Shown piece by piece: positions 58,609 to 64,000 of a stretch of 64,000 nt of DNA (the first letter of the stretch is position 1; the number at the start of each line of letters is the position of its first letter). This DNA is from Robinsoniella peoriensis (GTDB lineage Bacteria; Bacillota; Clostridia; Lachnospirales; Lachnospiraceae), in the NCBI RefSeq assembly GCF_000797495.1, contig NZ_JTGN01000010.1:1-64000 (forward strand), read 5' to 3'. The notes beneath the pieces are model-generated. The model saw only the letters and a program-made list of their open reading frames with translations, was not told the origin of the DNA and searched no databases. The translations under genes were made by a program, and so were the position numbers.

Positions 58609-58820
58609 ATTGGGTTTAGTTGAGAAACCCAGCTTTGTATCAAAGAATGCTATCTCGGAAAGATGGGTGTGGGAAACTGGTATGGGCGTAGGAAGCGTAG
58701 AGCAGAGCTGACGGAGTCCATGCCAGTTTCCCACACCCATCTTTCTGCACACTACCTATCATTTACAAAGCGTCTTAATCAGCGAAACCCAAATTCAAGA
58801 AATTGTTCGCTGTAGCTCTA
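58609..58820. repeat. Dispersed palindromic intergenic repeat, copy C
   Basis: A hairpin-forming element: bases 58661-58680 (AGATGGGTGTGGGAAACTGG) pair with 58723-58742, and the outer parts (TTGGGTTTAG... and ...GAAACCCAAATT) also pair imperfectly. The left arm matches the palindrome arms of copy A, and the right end TTGTTCGCTGTAG matches copies A and B. An IS5-family element is inserted directly at its right edge. Confidence 0.7.
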
Positions 58821-59699
58821 GAGCGTGTTTGAAAATTGCTACACATTGGTCATTTTAACCAAATTAATATTGAAGCGATACACAAAAATCCCAGATAGGT
58901 GAATGCAAGTTTGTCATAGCGGGTGGCAATTCTACGAAATGCCTTTAGCTTTAAAAAGAGTTTTTCTATCAGATGCCGCTCTTTATATAGCCACCAATCG
59001 CAATGACGTTCAAACTTTGCTCCCTTTCTTGATGGAATTGTTGGTTCACCACCTTGCTCATAGATATAGTCAATCAGTTTATCACTGTCATATCCACGAT
59101 CAGCAAGTATGTTACTTCCTTTTAAATTTACATGTTTCAATAAGGGAATCGCGAAATTAATATCGTTGCGTTGTCCTTCACTGATCATGAAATACACTGG
59201 ATTTCCATAAGCATCCACAATGGCGTGTATTTTTGTACTGGCTCCGCCCCGGCTGTGTCCTATTTCGCTAGAAGGCCCCCTTTTTTTGCACCTGCACTAT
59301 GTTGGTGCGCCTGAACGATAGATGCATCTAACGAAAGTTCTTCCAATGCGGCTTCAAGGCTTAGAACGCGAAAAATATTATCCAGTACGCCAGCATCAAT
59401 CCACTTACGAAAACGGCTGTATACACTTTCCCATGGCCCATAACGCTCAGGAAGATCACGCCATGGGGCTCCGCTTCGCGCCAGCCAAATCATTGCATTA
59501 AGCATGGTACGGTTTTCTTTTGAGGGACGACCTGGTTTTCCTGTGTTTTCAGGAGGAAGTAAAGTTACTATATGATTCCATTCATCATCTGTTAATTCAT
59601 ATCGTCTCAACATATAAAACACCCCTTTTTCTTTATTTTACCATAAAACGGGGATGCAAAACATTTGTTTTGTGCAACTTTTAATTTTCAAACACGCTC
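58821..59699 (-). mobile_element. IS5-family (IS427-like) insertion sequence, 879 bp
   Basis: The element is bounded by perfect 17 bp inverted repeats GAGCGTGTTTGAAAATT at 58821-58837 and 59683-59699, flanked on both sides by TA, a two-base target duplication. It carries a complete two-frame transposase. The ends and gene look intact, so it may still be active. Confidence 0.88.
58850..59622 (-). CDS. IS5-family transposase made by -1 ribosomal frameshifting
   Basis: The first frame (59622-59260, 120 residues) holds the N-terminal DUF4096-type region (RRYELTDDEWNHIVTLLPPE). The second frame (to 58850) holds the DDE catalytic part (ILADRGYDSD, then ERHLIEKLFLKLKAFRRIAT). They join at A-AAA-AAA followed by GGGGG at 59276-59287. 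A -1 slip there gives KKRGPSSEIGHSRGGASTKI, the continuous sequence expected of the IS427 group. This is programmed frameshifting rather than damage. Confidence 0.88.
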
Positions 59700-59748
59700 T
59701 AGGACACTTTTCTGTTACACTGATTTACCTCACCCTATCTTTTACATC

Positions 59749-59777
59749 TTGTCATGTCTTTTCATATCAGTTATAAT
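59749..59777 (+). promoter_or_regulatory. Promoter of ispG-polC
   Basis: TTGTCA at 59749-59754, a 17 bp spacer and a perfect TATAAT at 59772-59777, about 65 bp before the ispG start. The insertion sequence ends only 50 bp upstream of the -35 box and leaves it intact. Confidence 0.7.
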
Positions 59778-59841
59778 TAACATCAATGACCTTAACAGTG
59801 TATATAACATAGCCGTTTAAAATGCGGCATAGGAGGATATG

Positions 59842-60897
59842 ATGCACAGAGAACATACAAAAGTAATACAGATAGGGAACCGGGTTATTGGCGGCGGGAA
59901 TCCTATTTTAATTCAGTCTATGACAAATACAAAAACGGAAGATGTGAAAGCTACCGTGGCACAGATTCAAAAATTAACCGCAGCAGGGTGTGATATTATC
60001 CGCTGTGCCGTACCAACAATGGAAGCCGCAGAAGCTCTTGCGGAGATAAAAAAAGAAATTACCATCCCTCTGGTGGCAGACATACATTTTGATTACAAGC
60101 TCGCCATTGCGGCAATGGAATATGGAGCAGATAAGATTCGGATTAATCCGGGGAATATCGGAGGCGGTGACCGCATCCGCGCCGTAGTAGAGAAGGCAAA
60201 GGAACTTGGAATTCCCATCCGTGTAGGGGTAAACAGCGGGTCTTTAGAAAAGGAACTGGTCGAAAAATACCATGGTGTTACGGCGGAAGGAATTGTAGAG
60301 AGTGCCCTGGACAAAGTCCGTATCATTGAGGAACTGGGTTACGACAACCTGGTAATCAGTATCAAATCGTCTGATGTAATGATGTGCGCAAAAGCCCATG
60401 AGCTTATTGCAAAAGAAACGAATTATCCTCTTCATGTGGGAATTACGGAATCCGGTACGGTGCTTTCCGGAAATATTAAATCCGCAGTAGGTCTTGGCAT
60501 TATTTTGTCACAGGGAATCGGCGATACGATAAGAGTATCTCTGACCGGTGATCCATTGGAAGAAATTAAATCTGCGAAACTGATTTTAAGGACCCTGGGA
60601 TTGAAAAAGGGAGGGATCGAAGTAGTTTCCTGTCCTACCTGTGGCAGAACCCAGATCGATCTGATCGGTCTTGCCAATAAAGTAGAGAATATGGTAGAAG
60701 ATATTCCGCTGAATATAAAAGTTGCAGTAATGGGATGTGTGGTAAACGGACCGGGTGAGGCAAAAGAAGCGGATATCGGAATTGCAGGCGGAAAAGGCGA
60801 GGGACTGCTGATCAAAAAAGGTGAAATTATTCGGAAGATTCCGGAAGATCAGCTGCTTCATGCATTGAGAGAAGAATTGGTAAACTGGAGTGAATAG
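59842..60897 (+). CDS. ispG: 4-hydroxy-3-methylbut-2-en-1-yl diphosphate synthase
   Basis: This 351-residue cytoplasmic iron-sulfur enzyme catalyses the step that makes HMBPP in the MEP pathway of isoprenoid synthesis. The N-terminal barrel (PILIQSMTNTKTEDV; CDIIRCAVP; IPLVADIHFDYKLA) and the C-terminal [4Fe-4S] cysteines (SCPTCGRTQID and MGCVVNGPGEA) are all present, and the length is that of the bacterial short form. Two ATG codons are adjacent; I prefer 59842 because it is five bases from AGGAGG. polC follows with one base between stop and start, so the two are co-transcribed. Confidence 0.96.
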   Translation: MHREHTKVIQIGNRVIGGGNPILIQSMTNTKTEDVKATVAQIQKLTAAGCDIIRCAVPTMEAAEALAEIKKEITIPLVADIHFDYKLAIAAMEYGADKIRINPGNIGGGDRIRAVVEKAKELGIPIRVGVNSGSLEKELVEKYHGVTAEGIVESALDKVRIIEELGYDNLVISIKSSDVMMCAKAHELIAKETNYPLHVGITESGTVLSGNIKSAVGLGIILSQGIGDTIRVSLTGDPLEEIKSAKLILRTLGLKKGGIEVVSCPTCGRTQIDLIGLANKVENMVEDIPLNIKVAVMGCVVNGPGEAKEADIGIAGGKGEGLLIKKGEIIRKIPEDQLLHALREELVNWSE

Positions 60898-60898
60898 T

Positions 60899-63800
60899 GT
60901 GGAAAAGCTGTTTTTTGATGTATTTCCATCTTTAGAAATAAGTGAAAATATACAAAGCCTTTTTGCCCAGGTGACAGTACCTAAGGTATCTGTCACTTCG
61001 GCAAAGGATTTTATGCGGGTTTATCTAAAGAGTGAAAAATTAATTCATAAAAAATATATTAACGAAGTGGAGCAGGCAATAAAAAGCCAGCTCTTTTTAG
61101 CGATGCCCATCACCATCAAAATTATAGAACGGTTTAATCTGTCCCAGCAGTATACACCAGAGAAGCTGCTGCCTATATATAAGGACAGCATACTGCTGGA
61201 ATTAAAAGACTACAGCATTTTTGAATACAATCTGTTCCGGCAGGCATCCTGTGAGTTTCCGGCGGAAGATACTATGAAGCTCACGATGGAAAACTCTGTA
61301 GTGGCGGAAGGAAAATCAGAGGAACTGGTAAGAGTCCTGGAAAAGATATTCTGTGAACGCTGCGGCATGTCTCTGAAGATTCAGACAGAGATGAAAGACC
61401 CTGTGGAAAGTAAAGCCAGGAAGAACAGTGAAATCCGTATCCGGCAGGAAGTAGAAGCCATTATGAAAAATGTGGCAGTAAAGCAGCCGGAGAATGGGGA
61501 TGAAGAGGAAATCCAGGGAGGTGCAGGAGAAGCAGGGCCGGATCAGACGGAACAGGCAAATGCTGTATCCAAGGCTCCTCAAAAAGAGAACGGGCAAGTG
61601 AAAAATAACCAGGAGAAAACTTCGGCAAACCAGGGGAATGGCGGAGCAAAGAAACCGGGAGAGTTTAAAAAAGGCGGATTTAGCAAGGGCGGTGACAGTT
61701 ACCGGGGTGGCTATAAGAAGTCGGATAATCCGGATGTTATTTACGGAAGGGACTTTGAGGAAGAGGCGATTACCATCGATCAGATTATCGAAGAGATGGG
61801 AGAGGTTGTTATCCGGGGGCAGATTCAGAATCTGGAAACAAGAGAAATCCGTAATGAAAAAACAATCCTGATTTTAGAAGTAACAGATTATACGGATACC
61901 ATTGTAGTAAAAATGTTTGCACGCAATGACCAGGTGCCGGAAATTTTAGCAGGTGTAAAAAAGGGTGCATTTGTAAAAATGAAAGGTGTTACCACCATAG
62001 ACCGTTTTGACAGCCAGTTAACGATCGGATCGATTGTGGGAATTAAGAAAATTTCGGATTTCCGTACCAGCCGGATGGATACCTATCCGGAAAAAAGGGT
62101 GGAACTCCACTGCCACACAAAAATGAGTGATATGGATGGTGTTTCAGAAGCAAAAGATATTGTAAAACGTGCTTATAAATGGGGACATAAAGCCATAGCC
62201 ATTACAGACCATGGTGATGTACAGGCATTTCCGGATGCCAATCATGTCATTGAAGATATCGACCGTGAATTTAAGGCACAGTATCAGAAAGACCATCCGG
62301 ATATTACCAAAGATGAATTAAAGCGGGTACCCTGCCCCTTTAAAGTAATCTATGGGGTAGAAGCGTATCTGGTGGATGATTTACAGGAACTGGTGGTAAA
62401 CTCCAAAGGCCAGAGCCTGGACGGTACCTATGTGGTTTTTGACCTGGAGACAACCGGTTTCAGCCCTGTGAGCAACCGGATTATAGAAATAGGTGCAGTT
62501 AAAGTTGTAGATGGAGTCATCAGGGATCGGTTTTCTGCATTTGTCAATCCTCAGGTTCCCATTCCATTTAGGATTGAAGAACTGACTGGAATTAATGATA
62601 ACATGGTGCTTCCTGCAAGGACGATCGAAGAAATACTGCCGGAGTTTCTGGAATTTGTCCAGGATGCGGTAATGGTTGCCCACAATGCTTCTTTTGATAT
62701 GAGTTTCATAGAAGAGAACTGCAGAAGGCTTGGCATTGAGAAAGAATTTACCAGCGTGGACACGGTAGCCCTTGCGAGAATACTGCTTCCACAGTTAAAC
62801 CGTTACAAACTGGATACGGTGGCGAAAGCACTTCATATATCGCTGGAAAACCATCACAGAGCGGTAGATGATGCAGGTTGTACGGCTGAGATTTTTGTGA
62901 AATTTGTGGAAATGTTAAGGGAGCGCGGGCTGAATGACTTAAACGGAGTTAATTCCATTGGCAAGACAACGCCGGCCCAGGTAAAAAAACTAAATACTTA
63001 CCATGCGATTATACTGGCTACGAATAATACGGGCAGGGTAAATCTGTACAAGCTGATTTCTTATTCCCATCTGGATTATTACAGCCGCCGGCCCAGAATA
63101 CCTAAGAGTGCTTTTATCGAGCACCGGGAAGGGCTGCTGATCGGATCGGCATGTGAAGCAGGAGAACTGTATCAGGCGGTTTTAAACAATAAGTCCCGGA
63201 AAGATATTGCAAGGCTGGTGGAATTTTACGATTATCTGGAGATTCAGCCACTTGGGAACAATCAGTTTATGATCCACAGTGATAAGATAGATATCAGTAC
63301 CCAGGAAGAATTAATGGAAATTAACCGCCGAATTGTTAAACTAGGTGAACAGTTTCACAAACTGGTAGTAGCTACCTGTGACGTACACTTTCTGGATCCG
63401 GCAGACGAAGTTTACCGCAGAATCATTATGGCGGGAAAAGGATTCAAAGATGCGGATGACCAGGCACCGCTGTATCTGCGCACCACGGAAGAGATGCTGG
63501 AAGAATTCGCTTATCTGGGAAGTGAGAAGGCGGAAGAAGTAGTTATAACAAATACAAATAAAATCGCAGATATGTGTGAAAAGATTGCACCGGTAAGACC
63601 GGATAAATGTCCGCCGGTTATTGAGGATTCGGATTCAACCCTGCGTGAGATCTGCTATAACAGAGCACATGAAATCTATGGGGAAGACTTGCCGGAAGTC
63701 GTATCCGAGCGGTTAGAGAGAGAGCTGAAATCCATTATCAGTAATGGATTTGCCGTTATGTATATCATTGCCCAGAAACTGGTATGGAAATCCAATGAAG

Positions 63801-64000
63801 ACGGATATCTGGTAGGTTCAAGGGGGTCGGTTGGATCATCCTTTGTTGCCACCATGGCGGGTATTACAGAAGTAAATCCGTTAAGGCCCCATTACTATTG
63901 CGAAGAATGCCATTACAGCGATTTTGACTCGGATGCAGTGAAGCCTTATGTGGGTGGTGCCGGATGTGATATGCCTGATATGGTATGCCCGAAATGCGGG
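60899..64000 (+). CDS. polC: DNA polymerase III alpha subunit, PolC type (partial, C-terminus beyond window)
   Basis: The first 1034 residues of the Gram-positive replicative polymerase are present. The frame opens with GTG at 60899, one base after the ispG stop, and stays open to the window end. After an N-terminal domain and a variable Gly/Lys/Gln-rich linker (about 200-270) comes an OB-fold region. The PHP domain begins at ELHCHTKMSDMDG (His404). The DnaQ-like proofreading exonuclease is inserted in it, with Asp515 and Glu517 in FDLETTGF. The remaining PHP part and the start of the polymerase core (SRGSVGSS) follow. Presence of PolC supports a Firmicute host. Confidence 0.96.
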   Translation, partial: MEKLFFDVFPSLEISENIQSLFAQVTVPKVSVTSAKDFMRVYLKSEKLIHKKYINEVEQAIKSQLFLAMPITIKIIERFNLSQQYTPEKLLPIYKDSILLELKDYSIFEYNLFRQASCEFPAEDTMKLTMENSVVAEGKSEELVRVLEKIFCERCGMSLKIQTEMKDPVESKARKNSEIRIRQEVEAIMKNVAVKQPENGDEEEIQGGAGEAGPDQTEQANAVSKAPQKENGQVKNNQEKTSANQGNGGAKKPGEFKKGGFSKGGDSYRGGYKKSDNPDVIYGRDFEEEAITIDQIIEEMGEVVIRGQIQNLETREIRNEKTILILEVTDYTDTIVVKMFARNDQVPEILAGVKKGAFVKMKGVTTIDRFDSQLTIGSIVGIKKISDFRTSRMDTYPEKRVELHCHTKMSDMDGVSEAKDIVKRAYKWGHKAIAITDHGDVQAFPDANHVIEDIDREFKAQYQKDHPDITKDELKRVPCPFKVIYGVEAYLVDDLQELVVNSKGQSLDGTYVVFDLETTGFSPVSNRIIEIGAVKVVDGVIRDRFSAFVNPQVPIPFRIEELTGINDNMVLPARTIEEILPEFLEFVQDAVMVAHNASFDMSFIEENCRRLGIEKEFTSVDTVALARILLPQLNRYKLDTVAKALHISLENHHRAVDDAGCTAEIFVKFVEMLRERGLNDLNGVNSIGKTTPAQVKKLNTYHAIILATNNTGRVNLYKLISYSHLDYYSRRPRIPKSAFIEHREGLLIGSACEAGELYQAVLNNKSRKDIARLVEFYDYLEIQPLGNNQFMIHSDKIDISTQEELMEINRRIVKLGEQFHKLVVATCDVHFLDPADEVYRRIIMAGKGFKDADDQAPLYLRTTEEMLEEFAYLGSEKAEEVVITNTNKIADMCEKIAPVRPDKCPPVIEDSDSTLREICYNRAHEIYGEDLPEVVSERLERELKSIISNGFAVMYIIAQKLVWKSNEDGYLVGSRGSVGSSFVATMAGITEVNPLRPHYYCEECHYSDFDSDAVKPYVGGAGCDMPDMVCPKCG

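Overview
The window looks like chromosomal DNA of a low-to-moderate-GC Firmicute of the Lachnospiraceae type (Clostridia). The evidence is strong AGGAGG-type ribosome binding sites, a PolC-type replicative polymerase directly downstream of ispG, YesM/YesN two-component pairs beside carbohydrate ABC transporters, EFR1-type ferredoxin and GHKL/LytTR genes, and very large secreted glycosidases built from LamG, Ig-like and Listeria-Bacteroides repeat modules. I do not assign a genus. No rRNA, tRNA or CRISPR array was recognised.

Layout. 1-0.9 kb: a possible insertion-sequence end followed by a long palindromic intergenic repeat (copy A). 0.9-13.7 kb: a minus-strand glycan locus. It holds a GH38 alpha-mannosidase, a hypothetical glycosidase, a MalF/MalG/binding-protein ABC importer and a YesM/YesN two-component system, interrupted only by a small plus-strand membrane protein. 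13.9-21.3 kb: assorted small genes, namely an EFR1 ferredoxin protein, a DUF1648 membrane protein, a DUF2268 protease gene split by an in-frame amber codon, repeat copy B, fused remnants of a nitroreductase and an HxlR regulator, a small membrane protein with an XRE repressor, and a hybrid histidine kinase. 21.4-27.4 kb: one 2009-residue secreted GH29-like glycosidase.

27.7-37.0 kb: a nine-gene minus-strand operon, in transcription order DeoR regulator, sugar-binding lipoprotein, RbsA-type ATPase, RbsC-type permease, DhaK-like, DhaL, URO-D-family protein, PfkB-type kinase and class II aldolase. It reads as uptake, phosphorylation and aldol cleavage of a sugar or polyol. The DhaK-like subunit has lost the histidine that binds dihydroxyacetone covalently, as well as two other substrate-contact residues, so its substrate is probably not ordinary dihydroxyacetone. 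This is the best candidate in the window for an undescribed pathway.

37.5-52.4 kb: a frameshifted Rpn-type nuclease gene, then a minus-strand hemicellulose locus with secreted GH43 and GH51 enzymes, an esterase, a GH115 alpha-glucuronidase-like enzyme and the C-terminal remnant of a further glycosidase. Together these suggest degradation of decorated (arabino)xylan, with the large enzymes acting outside the cell and the esterase and GH115 protein probably inside.

52.7-58.6 kb: an alpha/beta hydrolase, two small conserved proteins, and a GHKL kinase / LytTR regulator / ABC-2 transporter module. 58.6-59.7 kb: repeat copy C with an apparently intact IS5-family (IS427-like) element inserted at its edge. 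59.8-64 kb: housekeeping genes ispG and polC, the latter running off the end.
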